From the NCBI RefSeq assembly GCF_001956045.1, contig NZ_MRTH01000021.1:1-64000 (forward strand): a stretch of 64,000 nucleotides of DNA. The letters run 5' to 3'. Positions 10,647 to 18,536 of the stretch are shown here, one piece after another; position 1 is the first letter of the stretch, and each line of letters begins with the position of its first letter. The translations under genes were made by a program, and so were the position numbers. Source of the stretch: Paenibacillus sp. FSL H7-0331. GTDB lineage: Bacteria > Bacillota > Bacilli > Paenibacillales > NBRC-103111. The notes under the pieces are model-generated. The model did not search any database, had not been told where the DNA came from, and saw only the letters and a program-made list of their open reading frames with translations.

Positions 10647-10655
10647 TTCATATAG
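10647..10655 (+). promoter_or_regulatory. TTC PAM plus 6-base seed match to the orphan crRNA-like RNA
   Basis: The + strand reads TTC at 10647-10649 followed by ATATAG at 10650-10655. ATATAG equals the first six bases after the repeat in the orphan RNA (10803-10808). TTC is the type I-C PAM and lies on the correct side. A Cascade bound here would cover about 10650-10683, including the -10 element and start site of the cas5c promoter. Complementarity does not continue beyond base six, so the match could be chance in AT-rich DNA. Confidence 0.4.
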
Positions 10656-10668
10656 ATCTAATTCCCTA

Positions 10669-10704
10669 TATTTTCATAATATTTCATATTTTTGGATTTG
10701 TAAA
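10669..10704 (-). promoter_or_regulatory. Promoter of the cas5c-cas2 operon
   Basis: On the minus strand TTTACA (10704-10699) and TATTAT (10681-10676) are separated by exactly 17 bp, a good sigma-A pair. Transcription would start near 10669, giving a 5' UTR of about 45 nt before the cas5c ribosome site. This makes cas5c-cas2 independent of cas3 transcription. Confidence 0.65.
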
Positions 10705-10762
10705 CTAGAATTATAATTTGTATCATACACATTATATGAATTATTTAAATTTATTATGGTTA

Positions 10763-10771
10763 TGATATAAT
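10763..10771 (+). promoter_or_regulatory. Extended -10 promoter of the orphan repeat RNA
   Basis: TGATATAAT at 10763-10771 is a perfect extended -10 (TGN followed by TATAAT). The -35 region is AT-rich without a good match, as is usual for extended -10 promoters. The expected start, six to seven bases downstream, coincides with the first base of the repeat-like sequence at 10777. Confidence 0.65.
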
Positions 10772-10776
10772 TTAAA

Positions 10777-10862
10777 GTCGCTTTCATAGCGTGGATTGAA
10801 AAATATAGTGTGTTATGTGTGAAAAGAAACCTATCTTTCAGATAAGACAGGTTTCTTTTTCT
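10777..10862 (+). ncRNA. Candidate crRNA-like RNA with a solitary type I-C-like repeat
   Basis: The 26-base unit at 10777-10802 begins GTCGCT, can form a small stem (CGCT / AGCG, loop TTCAT) and ends GCGTGGATTGAAAA. This is the type I-C repeat architecture, on the strand opposite the cas genes. It differs from the array repeat in the stem and is 6 bases shorter, but keeps the GTC start and the GTGGATTGAAA 3' handle that Cas5c leaves on crRNA. A promoter lies immediately upstream and a terminator hairpin at 10821-10862, so the unit would give an RNA of about 85 nt: repeat, pseudo-spacer from 10803 (ATATAGTGTGTTATGTGTG), terminator. Alternatives are a relic of another array or an unrelated small RNA. 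Confidence 0.6.
10821..10862. terminator. Bidirectional intrinsic terminator between cas3 and the orphan RNA
   Basis: AAGAAACCTATCTT and AAGACAGGTTTCTT flank a short loop, forming a stem with one mismatch. T-runs occur on both strands: GTTTCTTTTTC on + and GGTTTCTTTTC on minus. It would end cas3 transcription in one direction and the orphan repeat RNA in the other. Confidence 0.8.
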
Positions 10863-10869
10863 TAATTTG

Positions 10870-13299
10870 TTAATACATGCTCAAATCAAACTGGCTATCA
10901 TTGTCGAGATCGAGACCAAATTCCTTGTGATAGGCGCTTTCAGTCAATACAAATATTTTCCCTTCAAGCAGGCTTACCAATCCATTGCTTTGCGCCAGCT
11001 GATCTCGCTCGTAACGAAACAGGTTAATCGTATACTTCTGAGTTTTTCGCAGCAGCCGCGAAAAGTCCTCAATCGTTTCGTCGCCATTGAGTTGGGCGAT
11101 CAGTTCTTTGCTTTCCTCGTTATAAGGAACAACCACCGAGGTCGTATGGTCATCGATGACTCGAAAGTATTCAGCCGCCGTCCCGTAGCTGTTCACAATA
11201 CATAACGGCAAATTCTCCCTCTTTGCATGCCTGTATGCTTGATTATAGGTGCTATCATTTCTGTTAGCGACAAGCAGTTCTGTCATGTCCTTCTCTAATT
11301 TCTTGATAAAATAATTCAATTTCAAATTGAATTCCGTATAAAACTCCTTAAAATATCGGTCCATGGCTTGAACGGATAACATATGGCCGCCATGATGATT
11401 CTTATCACGCATTAGATCAATCAAAATTCTTTTGGACAGCTTTTTCCCTGTCTTAATTTCCTGTAGATGATTCAGATTTTCCTCCAAATGATCAATCACA
11501 TAAACCTGCTGAATCTCCCGCTTCCCGTGACGATTGCATCTGCCCGCAGCCTGCGCAATGGAATCGAGCCCAGCTAAAGAGCGAATCACGCAATCAAAGC
11601 TTACGTCCACTCCCGCTTCGATTAACTGAGTGCTGATGCATATCACTTTTTCATTATTAACAAGATGTTCGCGCACTTGTCCCAGAATATGATTCCGGTG
11701 CGCCGCGCACATCGATGTGCTTAAGTGATAGAGGGGGGCGTCGATCCCTTCCATTTGACGGTACAGCTTTTTCACAACCGATTTCGTATTCAAAATAACA
11801 AGCACACTTCGAACCTCATCCATCTTCTCCTTAATGAAATCAGCAAGCTTCTCGTTATCAAACGTTTCACCCGATGCTCTGTCGACGATTTCCACTCGCT
11901 TAAACGCTTCAATGACCTGGTCCAGGTTAGGGATAATTTCAGCGTCGCCGTTCAATTCCAACTTATGCTGCTCCACATAGCCGAGTGTAGGTTGGGTTGC
12001 GGTGCAAAGGATGAGACAAGAACAAGCATAACTCTTCAAAAAATTCAATGCTTGATTAAACAACGATACGCAGGAGACAGGAACCTTCTGTACCTCATCA
12101 AAAATAATGACCGACTCACTTAAATTGTGAAGCCTGCGAATATTCCTGCTTCCTTTGGCGTAGAACACGTTCAAAAACTGCACCATCGTCGTAAAAATAA
12201 TGGGGTAATCCCAATTATCCTTGGCCAGCTTCAGCTTTTGCCGCTTACTGATTAAACCATCCTGGTCCTCATCGTTATCATCCGCATCATCAACAACGTT
12301 GGAGTGATGCTCCAGAATATGCTCGTCGTCCAGTAAAATTTTGCGGATTTCCTCGGCATTTTGCTCAATAATGGTCGTAAAAGGCACCACATAAATAATA
12401 TGCTTCTTGCCTTCCCGGGTGGCATGCTTCAGCGCATATCGTAAACTTGCCAATGTTTTGCCGCCGCCCGTTGGAATCGATAAGGAATAGATCCCCGACG
12501 GTTTCTCCGCAAATTGATCGCACCGATCTGACATTTCCTGCCTGAGCGTATTAATTGGTGACTTAGCGGCAGGATGTGCTTGAAACGAATTGATTTTGGC
12601 CATAACCCTTTTATAATAAGCATCAAACAGCTTGCTTCGATTCTGCTCAGGCTCGACAGCCTTATTCTCCTCAAATAACCTCGTGTTCGTTCGATCCGCA
12701 TCGATTAAAGCGCTAAAAATAAATTTGGTCAGGAACATCAGCTTGCTTTCGCCGCTCAGTGAAGATGGTTTGCTCAGATAAGCTTCCAATTCAGCTAATG
12801 CCTGGGAGACATACCGCCGGAGCTCCGTTTCACTTATTACCCATTCAAATAAACACGTTTTTGACCTTTCAAATTCTTTTAACTGGTCTTGCGGTTTTCG
12901 AACACGATTCAAATAAGGGGATTCCAATTCATGATCCAAAAAATCGTGAAGATAGGAATGATGCGATATGATGGCATTCCCTACGATTTCTGCCAGAATC
13001 CATGACCTGGAAGGATTCCCCTCGTGAAATAGCTCATATAACAGCTTTCCACCTGCTGTCGAATGATCGACACTGCCTCTTCTTGGCGGAGAATCTGGAT
13101 TGTTCACAGCCTCTAATATGTACTCCCTGAATTCATGAGTGTATTTGCCCATATCATGAAGCATGCCCGTAAGACCTGCTATATGCTTGACGCCAATCTT
13201 CTCACCGTATGATTCCGCCAAAGCTTTTACTCCAAGCAAATGTTCCTCAACGCTTTGAATTTGACTGTCACTTTCACGGATATGTGCGATGTAATTCAT
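10870..13299 (-). CDS. cas3: CRISPR-associated helicase-nuclease Cas3 (HD + DEAD-like)
   Basis: 809 aa. Cas3 is recruited by target-bound Cascade and unwinds and degrades DNA. The N-terminal HD nuclease shows His20, His48-Asp49 (GMLHDMGKY), His79 (VDHS) and His113-His114 (ISHHSY). The helicase has Walker A at 276-282 (PTGGGKT), DEVQ at 401-404 (IIFDEVQKVP), a LCTATQP motif III and the C-terminal motif VI QAAGRCNRHG. All key residues are present, so interference should be functional. ATG at 13299 follows GGGAGAGATAAC. It is separated from cas5c by 246 bp and a terminator, so it is an independent transcription unit. Confidence 0.97.
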   Translation of the reverse strand: MNYIAHIRESDSQIQSVEEHLLGVKALAESYGEKIGVKHIAGLTGMLHDMGKYTHEFREYILEAVNNPDSPPRRGSVDHSTAGGKLLYELFHEGNPSRSWILAEIVGNAIISHHSYLHDFLDHELESPYLNRVRKPQDQLKEFERSKTCLFEWVISETELRRYVSQALAELEAYLSKPSSLSGESKLMFLTKFIFSALIDADRTNTRLFEENKAVEPEQNRSKLFDAYYKRVMAKINSFQAHPAAKSPINTLRQEMSDRCDQFAEKPSGIYSLSIPTGGGKTLASLRYALKHATREGKKHIIYVVPFTTIIEQNAEEIRKILLDDEHILEHHSNVVDDADDNDEDQDGLISKRQKLKLAKDNWDYPIIFTTMVQFLNVFYAKGSRNIRRLHNLSESVIIFDEVQKVPVSCVSLFNQALNFLKSYACSCLILCTATQPTLGYVEQHKLELNGDAEIIPNLDQVIEAFKRVEIVDRASGETFDNEKLADFIKEKMDEVRSVLVILNTKSVVKKLYRQMEGIDAPLYHLSTSMCAAHRNHILGQVREHLVNNEKVICISTQLIEAGVDVSFDCVIRSLAGLDSIAQAAGRCNRHGKREIQQVYVIDHLEENLNHLQEIKTGKKLSKRILIDLMRDKNHHGGHMLSVQAMDRYFKEFYTEFNLKLNYFIKKLEKDMTELLVANRNDSTYNQAYRHAKRENLPLCIVNSYGTAAEYFRVIDDHTTSVVVPYNEESKELIAQLNGDETIEDFSRLLRKTQKYTINLFRYERDQLAQSNGLVSLLEGKIFVLTESAYHKEFGLDLDNDSQFDLSMY

Positions 13300-13350
13300 G
13301 TTATCTCTCCCAGATTTTCACTTTTACTTAAGCTAATGTAAGTATACACC

Positions 13351-13389
13351 ATTATAAGGACAACTTGTTGTCAGGGAACATATATTCCC
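13351..13389 (-). promoter_or_regulatory. cas3 promoter region with two palindromes
   Basis: A TATAAT -10 (13356-13351, minus strand) lies about 50 bp upstream of cas3. Where the -35 and spacer would be there are two inverted repeats: GACAAC-TT-GTTGTC (13359-13372) and GGGAA-CATATA-TTCCC (13374-13389). The -35 itself is poor. Palindromes here are good candidates for repressor or activator sites controlling cas3. Confidence 0.45.
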
Positions 13390-13670
13390 TTCCTCGATCC
13401 CCTGAAAATTTCGCAAAGATGGGTCACATTAGACGCTAAAAAATAACATTACAAAAATAGCCTAGAGTCCTATCACATATCCCCATGGGACTTGAATATA
13501 TTTAGTAACAAGCATTTTTTTAAACCTTTTCTATTTCCTGCCTCTTTGATGTCGTCGAATGTTTACATCAAGCAAATCCATCTCAGATATTACTTACTTT
13601 GCAATTTTGCTTGCATTGCTTTTGCAGCCAGCCAACTTACAAAAAGATAAGCCCTCAGGAGGTGTCCGTC
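13390..13670. other. Intergenic region between cas3 and yhbH, no gene seen
   Basis: This AT-rich stretch separates the divergent cas3 and yhbH genes. I see no conserved reading frame, tRNA or strong hairpin. It must hold the yhbH promoter, but no convincing sigma-E or sigma-A pair could be assigned. A weak inverted repeat (GTCC ... GGGAC) lies around 13471-13495. Confidence 0.4.
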
Positions 13671-14831
13671 ATGACAGAGCCCTTGTTTACCGTATCCCGC
13701 GAGGATTGGTCCCTGCATCGCAAAGGCTATCAGGATCAAACCCGCCATCAACAAAAAGTACGTGAAGCCATCAAGCAGAACCTGCCTGATCTGGTTAGCG
13801 ATGAGAGCATCATTATGTCCGATGGCAAGCAAATCATCAAAGTACCCATTCGCAGTCTCGACGAGTATCGCCTTCGTTATAACTACAACAAGAGCAAGCA
13901 TGTCGGTCAGGGAGATGGAGATAGTCAGGTCGGAGACGTCTTAGGTGTGGACCCGACTCCTGCGAAAGGACCCGGCAAGGGTGAAGGTGCTGGCGATCAG
14001 CCTGGGGATGACTATTATGATGCGGAAGTTGAGATGGAAGAATTACAATCGATGCTCTTTGATGAACTGGAGCTTCCCAACCTACAACAGAAGGAAAAGG
14101 ATGTGCTCACCTCCAAGGAAGTGATTTTTAACGATATCCGCAAAAAAGGGATCATGTCCAATATCGACAAGAAGCGGACCATCCTGGAAAACTTGCGGCG
14201 TAATGCAACAGCGGGCGACCCTGGCATTCACCATATCAATCCCGACGATCTTCGCTTTAAAACGTGGGACGAAAAGGTGACACCGCAATCGAACGCGCTG
14301 ATTATCGCGATGATGGATACGTCCGGTTCTATGGGCTCCTTTGAAAAATATATGGCGCGCAGCTTCTTTTTTTGGATGACGCGCTTTTTGCGCACCAAAT
14401 ATGAGCATGTAGAGATTGTATTTATTGCTCATCATACCGAAGCCAAGGAGGTAACTGAAGAGGAATTTTTCACCAAAGGTGAGAGCGGCGGAACCATTTG
14501 CTCATCTGCTTATCAGCTGGCGATGGATATGATCGATCGTAGATACCCACCTTCCCGTTACAATATATATCCGTTCCACTTCTCAGATGGCGACAATCTG
14601 ACCTCGGACAACGACCGCTGCGTAAGATTGATCGGCGAGCTGGTAGCACGGTGCAATCTGTTCGGCTATGGGGAGGTCAATCAATATAATCGCAGCAGTA
14701 CGCTGATGTCTGCCTATCGCAATATTCATAATCCGAAGTTCGTCCATTATGTAATCAAAGAGAAAAATGAGGTATATAAAGCGCTGCGCACCTTTTTCCC
14801 TAATGCCTCCGCCGGGAGGGCTGTGCAATGA
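13671..14831 (+). CDS. yhbH: Sporulation protein YhbH (UPF0229/DUF444, VWA-like)
   Basis: 386 aa from ATG at 13671, which has a good ribosome site (AGGAGGTGTCCGTC); the open frame extends further upstream but without such a site. The family occurs in spore formers and enterobacteria with PrkA and SpoVR. Visible features are a glycine/aspartate-rich linker (about 90-125) and a von Willebrand-like metal site DTSGSMG (about residues 215-221). The stop overlaps the spoVR start (ATGA), so the two are translationally coupled. In B. subtilis yhbH belongs to the mother-cell sporulation regulon. The usual partner kinase gene prkA is not upstream here; the CRISPR locus is. Confidence 0.93.
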   Translation: MTEPLFTVSREDWSLHRKGYQDQTRHQQKVREAIKQNLPDLVSDESIIMSDGKQIIKVPIRSLDEYRLRYNYNKSKHVGQGDGDSQVGDVLGVDPTPAKGPGKGEGAGDQPGDDYYDAEVEMEELQSMLFDELELPNLQQKEKDVLTSKEVIFNDIRKKGIMSNIDKKRTILENLRRNATAGDPGIHHINPDDLRFKTWDEKVTPQSNALIIAMMDTSGSMGSFEKYMARSFFFWMTRFLRTKYEHVEIVFIAHHTEAKEVTEEEFFTKGESGGTICSSAYQLAMDMIDRRYPPSRYNIYPFHFSDGDNLTSDNDRCVRLIGELVARCNLFGYGEVNQYNRSSTLMSAYRNIHNPKFVHYVIKEKNEVYKALRTFFPNASAGRAVQ

Positions 14832-16261
14832 ATGGTACGGATATGCAGGATCTTCGGACGGCTATTGCTGAAATTACGGAGATTGCCACTGGCTTCGGAT
14901 TGGATTTCTACCCGATGCGCTATGAAATTTGTCCCGCGGACATCATCTACACCTTTGGCGCTTATGGTATGCCGACCCGCTTTAGCCATTGGAGCTTTGG
15001 AAAAACCTTTAATAAAATGAAAATGCAGTACGATTTTGGACTTAGTAAAATCTATGAGCTGGTCATTAATTCCGATCCTTGTTATGCCTTCCTGCTGGAT
15101 GGCAATTCTTTAATTCAGAACAAACTAATTGTAGCGCACGTACTGGCCCACTGCGATTTTTTCAAAAACAATATGCGCTTCTCCAAAACCAACCGCAACA
15201 TGGTCGAAAGCATGTCTGCAACCGCTGAGCGTATCCGCCAGTATGAGGTCGAACACGGAACTGATGAGGTTGAGCGTTTTATCGATGCCGTGCTCGCTAT
15301 TCAGGAGCATGTCGACCCGATTATTTCCAAGCCCTATGAGGCAGGGCGATACGGCGGCGGCAAGAACAAGGAGCAATCCTCCGATCCGGACAATCGCGAT
15401 CGCAAGCTGGGCTATGAGGATTTGTGGAATTTGGATCAGCCTCTCAAGGAGAAAGAAACGCGGAACACAGAGCTGCCCAAGTTCCCACTCGCTCCTGAAA
15501 AGGACCTTGTGTTGTTTATCGAAGAGCATGCACCGTACATGGCTCCATGGCAGCGCGACATCATGACCATGCTTCGAGATGAAATGTTGTACTTCTGGCC
15601 GCAGCTGGAAACGAAGATCATGAACGAAGGCTGGGCTTCGTATTGGCATCAGCGGATTTTACGGGAGCTGGATCTTGGCGTAGAAGAAACCATTGAATAC
15701 GCGAAGCTGAATTCATCCGTCGTGGTTCCTTCGCAGCACAGCTTGAATCCATATTATTTGGGCTTGAAAATGTTCGAGGATATCGAGAAACGATGGGATC
15801 AGCCCACACAGGAGGAACGTGATCGTCTGGGCCGCAAGGGTGGCGAAGGTCGGCAAAAAATGTTCGATGTCCGCGAATATGACTCGGATATTTCGTTCGT
15901 CCGCAACTACATGACCAAGAAGCTGGTCGATGAGCTCGATCTGTACGTCTTCGAGAAAAAGGGGCCGGAGTGGAAAATAACCGATAAATCGTGGGAAAGC
16001 ATCCGCGATCAGTTGATTTATTCCCGTGTTAACGGCGGCTTCCCCTACATCGTAGTCGAGGATGGAAATTATGACCGCAACGGGGAGTTATACTTAAAGC
16101 ATGCTTACGAGGGCATGGAGCTGGATCTGAAGTATGTGGAAAGAACGATGCCTTATATTCAACAGCTGTGGGGGAAAACCGTACATCTGGAGTCGATTGT
16201 CGAGGCAAAGCCTGTACTGTTCAGCTATGACGGGAAGAAGCACAACAGAAAATTTTTGTAA
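14828..16261 (+). CDS. spoVR: Stage V sporulation protein R (SpoVR)
   Basis: 477 aa, the family length. SpoVR is needed for normal spore cortex formation in B. subtilis; its biochemical activity is unknown. The protein is soluble, begins [20 protein letters not shown] and contains the family stretches [12 protein letters not shown] (about 103-114) and [10 protein letters not shown]. It overlaps yhbH by four bases, forming a two-gene unit that ends at a strong terminator about 60 bp downstream. Nothing is truncated. Confidence 0.95.
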   Translation: MNGTDMQDLRTAIAEITEIATGFGLDFYPMRYEICPADIIYTFGAYGMPTRFSHWSFGKTFNKMKMQYDFGLSKIYELVINSDPCYAFLLDGNSLIQNKLIVAHVLAHCDFFKNNMRFSKTNRNMVESMSATAERIRQYEVEHGTDEVERFIDAVLAIQEHVDPIISKPYEAGRYGGGKNKEQSSDPDNRDRKLGYEDLWNLDQPLKEKETRNTELPKFPLAPEKDLVLFIEEHAPYMAPWQRDIMTMLRDEMLYFWPQLETKIMNEGWASYWHQRILRELDLGVEETIEYAKLNSSVVVPSQHSLNPYYLGLKMFEDIEKRWDQPTQEERDRLGRKGGEGRQKMFDVREYDSDISFVRNYMTKKLVDELDLYVFEKKGPEWKITDKSWESIRDQLIYSRVNGGFPYIVVEDGNYDRNGELYLKHAYEGMELDLKYVERTMPYIQQLWGKTVHLESIVEAKPVLFSYDGKKHNRKFL

Positions 16262-16321
16262 GATAAATCAAATATTGCAGCCAAATAAGTATGTGTAAAT
16301 TGACGAAACTTACGTAGAGCA

Positions 16322-16354
16322 AAAAACATTAGCGTATTTTAGCTAATGTTTTTT
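16322..16354 (+). terminator. Intrinsic terminator after spoVR
   Basis: AACATTAGC pairs with GCTAATGTT across a 7-8 nt loop and is followed by TTTTT. It ends the yhbH-spoVR unit. Confidence 0.85.
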
Positions 16355-16494
16355 GGCTTTTCCAATCCGAACAAAAATATTTCCCATTGCTTTATTGCCG
16401 AATATATAGGGAAAATAGTAGAAAAAAAGAGTATCCTGCAAATCGAAATATGTTAAAATATCGTTCGGGAAGTTAAATAAAAGGAGGTCAAATT

Positions 16495-17769
16495 GTGTCA
16501 CGCATCATTCAAGTTGATGAACGCCCGCCGCTCGGCGAAAGTATTCCGCTAAGTTTACAGCATTTATTTGCTATGTTTGGCTCTACTGTGCTCGTACCTA
16601 TTCTGTTTAAGGTCGACCCAGCCACCATCCTGTTGATGAACGGGATCGGGACTTTGCTTTACATTTATATGACCAAAGGAAAAATTCCTGCCTTCCTGGG
16701 CTCAAGCTTCGCCTTCCTGTCCCCAGTCTTTGTTGTATTGGGCTCTAAAGGCTATAGCTCGGCATTAGGCGGGTTTCTGGTTGTCGGTTTAATTTTTACC
16801 ATCGTTGCTTTACTCATCCGTGCTGTCGGGACTCGATGGATTGACGTAATGTTTCCGCCTGCAGCGATGGGTGCCATTGTAGCCGTTATCGGACTGGAGC
16901 TGGTTCCAACAGCTGCCGGAATGGCTGGTTTTATCGCGCCAAGCGGTGCCCCTGCAGCCTGGACGCCGGACGGGACCACCGTGACGGTATCGATTTTCAC
17001 TTTTGCAGTAGGAACTGTGGGTTCAGTCTTATTCCGCGGCATCTTTAGGGTCATTCCGATATTGATTGCCATTATCGCCGGATATGCGCTTGCTGCGGTG
17101 CTTGGATTGGTACATATCAGAGAAATAGTAGCGGCAGCTGATTGGTTCAAGCTCCCTACCTTCTACAGCCCAACGTTCGACTTAGCCAGCATCCTGATTA
17201 TCGCTCCTGCAGCTCTGGTCGTAATCGCGGAGCATATTGGGCACTTGATCGTAACCGGAAACATGGTTGGCAAAGATTTATCCAAGGACCCCGGACTCAG
17301 TAAATCATTACTTGGAAACGGTGTTTCTACGATGTTATCCTCCCTGGTAGGCTCTACGCCTAATACAACTTATGGCGAAAACATCGGCGTTATGGCGATC
17401 AGTCGTGTATATTCCGTTTGGGTTATCGGAGGGGCTGCGGTGCTGGCCATAATCCTGTCTTTCGTCGGTAAAATCTCGGCATTAATCCAGACCATTCCTA
17501 CACCCGTAATGGGTGGCGTTTCACTGCTGCTATTTGGAGTTATCGCTGCTTCGGGGATCCGAATGCTGGTAGAAACCAAGGTCGACTATTCCAAGCCGAT
17601 CAACCTCATACTAACAACAGTAGTGCTCGTTATCGGACTTAGCGGCGCGACTCTGAAATGGGGACAATTTGAGCTCAAAGGTATGGCTCTGGCTACCATA
17701 GTTACGATTTTACTCAGCTTATTCTTCAAGCTGCTGGAAACTCTTAACCTTTCCAATGAAAAAGTATAA
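16495..17769 (+). CDS. Uracil/xanthine permease family (UraA/PyrP-like)
   Basis: 424 aa integral membrane protein of the nucleobase-cation symporter 2 family, with about 12-14 hydrophobic segments. It starts GTG at 16495 behind AAAGGAGGTCAAATT. The N-terminal PLSLQHLFAMFGSTVLVP and the central AALVVIAEHIGHLIVT and GSTPNTTYGENIGVMAISR motifs are characteristic of uracil permeases such as UraA, in which the first glutamate and the NTTYGENIG region line the substrate site. It is monocistronic with its own terminator. I saw no PyrR-type attenuator upstream, and no pyrimidine genes adjoin it, so control differs from the pyr operon copy in Bacillus. Confidence 0.92.
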   Translation: MSRIIQVDERPPLGESIPLSLQHLFAMFGSTVLVPILFKVDPATILLMNGIGTLLYIYMTKGKIPAFLGSSFAFLSPVFVVLGSKGYSSALGGFLVVGLIFTIVALLIRAVGTRWIDVMFPPAAMGAIVAVIGLELVPTAAGMAGFIAPSGAPAAWTPDGTTVTVSIFTFAVGTVGSVLFRGIFRVIPILIAIIAGYALAAVLGLVHIREIVAAADWFKLPTFYSPTFDLASILIIAPAALVVIAEHIGHLIVTGNMVGKDLSKDPGLSKSLLGNGVSTMLSSLVGSTPNTTYGENIGVMAISRVYSVWVIGGAAVLAIILSFVGKISALIQTIPTPVMGGVSLLLFGVIAASGIRMLVETKVDYSKPINLILTTVVLVIGLSGATLKWGQFELKGMALATIVTILLSLFFKLLETLNLSNEKV

Positions 17770-17787
17770 GGAATACCTGACCTGTAC

Positions 17788-17826
17788 AAAAAGGATCTGA
17801 GGATTTAATCCTTCAGATCTTTTTGT
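17788..17826. terminator. Intrinsic terminator between uracil permease and the Uma2 gene
   Basis: A long stem (AAAAAGGATCTGAGGAT / ATCCTTCAGATCTTTTT) with a 4-nt loop and T-runs on both strands serves the two convergent genes. Confidence 0.85.
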
Positions 17827-17887
17827 CAATGAGATTGCTCAGCCACAGCTGTGAGCCCTAATAAAAGAGAGTTGACTTCTGAGCAAA

Positions 17888-18457
17888 TTATTCCAAACTG
17901 AATAACCTGTTCATGGATACTTGAAAATCCTGAAAAACTAAAGAATGGATGGTATCCTGCTCCGCATACAAATTACGTATCGCGTAACTTCCATCCTGTA
18001 ACGTGTACACATGAACCGTTTGATTTCCAGGATCGATAATCCAATATTCTTGCACACCATATTTCTGATATAAGTTAAACTTCTCATTGAAGTCCTTCAA
18101 TGCGGTGGATGGCGATAGCACTTCGATGATCAAGGTTGGCGCACCCTGACAACCTTTCTTGGATATTTGATCCTTGGAGCAAACAACGGAAAGATCGGGT
18201 TGAGTCACTTGATCGGGTAATTGGTAATTTTCGTTTTCACTGAAAAAAACATCAAATGGAGCTACAAACACATAGCAGCTCCGATTCTGAAAGAACGTCC
18301 GTAGAGCAAAATGAAGCTCTCCAACAATAAATTGATGCAGCGAAGTAGGGGCCGGAGACATATTATAGGCTTTTCCATTAATTAGCTCCCACGTTCCGTC
18401 CCATGTCAGCCAATCTTGATACGTATGTAATTTCTTTTCGTCCGGATTTGACACCAT
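17888..18457 (-). CDS. Uma2-family (DUF820) putative PD-(D/E)XK nuclease
   Basis: 189 aa from ATG at 18457, which follows a clear GGAGG site; an upstream in-frame extension lacks one. Uma2 proteins have a restriction-endonuclease-like fold and are common in cyanobacteria and Firmicutes; their role is unknown. The core motif is seen as QPDLSVV (Asp) then 20-odd residues later LIIEVLSPSTA (Glu-Val-x-Ser-x-x-Thr), followed by KYGVQEYWIIDP, all typical. It lies just downstream of a solitary DNA methyltransferase on the same strand (79-bp gap), but nothing shows that the two act together as a restriction system. Confidence 0.85.
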   Translation of the reverse strand: MVSNPDEKKLHTYQDWLTWDGTWELINGKAYNMSPAPTSLHQFIVGELHFALRTFFQNRSCYVFVAPFDVFFSENENYQLPDQVTQPDLSVVCSKDQISKKGCQGAPTLIIEVLSPSTALKDFNEKFNLYQKYGVQEYWIIDPGNQTVHVYTLQDGSYAIRNLYAEQDTIHSLVFQDFQVSMNRLFSLE

Positions 18458-18536
18458 GCTTGACCTCCTTTTGATTCTACAAATCACATTAAGCTAATTG
18501 TATCATGGTCAAGGGGATCGTTGCTAATGCATACGT

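Noticed and set aside
10624..10770. A CreT-like toxin gene or toxin RNA accompanying the orphan repeat RNA
   Set aside because: No short ORF with a ribosome site and no recognisable toxin RNA is seen in the gap; the seed match points to the cas promoter instead.
10777..10802. A second CRISPR array starting at the orphan repeat
   Set aside because: Only one copy of the repeat is present and a terminator hairpin follows within 20-60 bp.
16355..16494. PyrR-type attenuator or purine riboswitch before the uracil permease
   Set aside because: No conserved PyrR-binding loop, antiterminator/terminator pair or purine aptamer could be found; only a plain ribosome site is clear.
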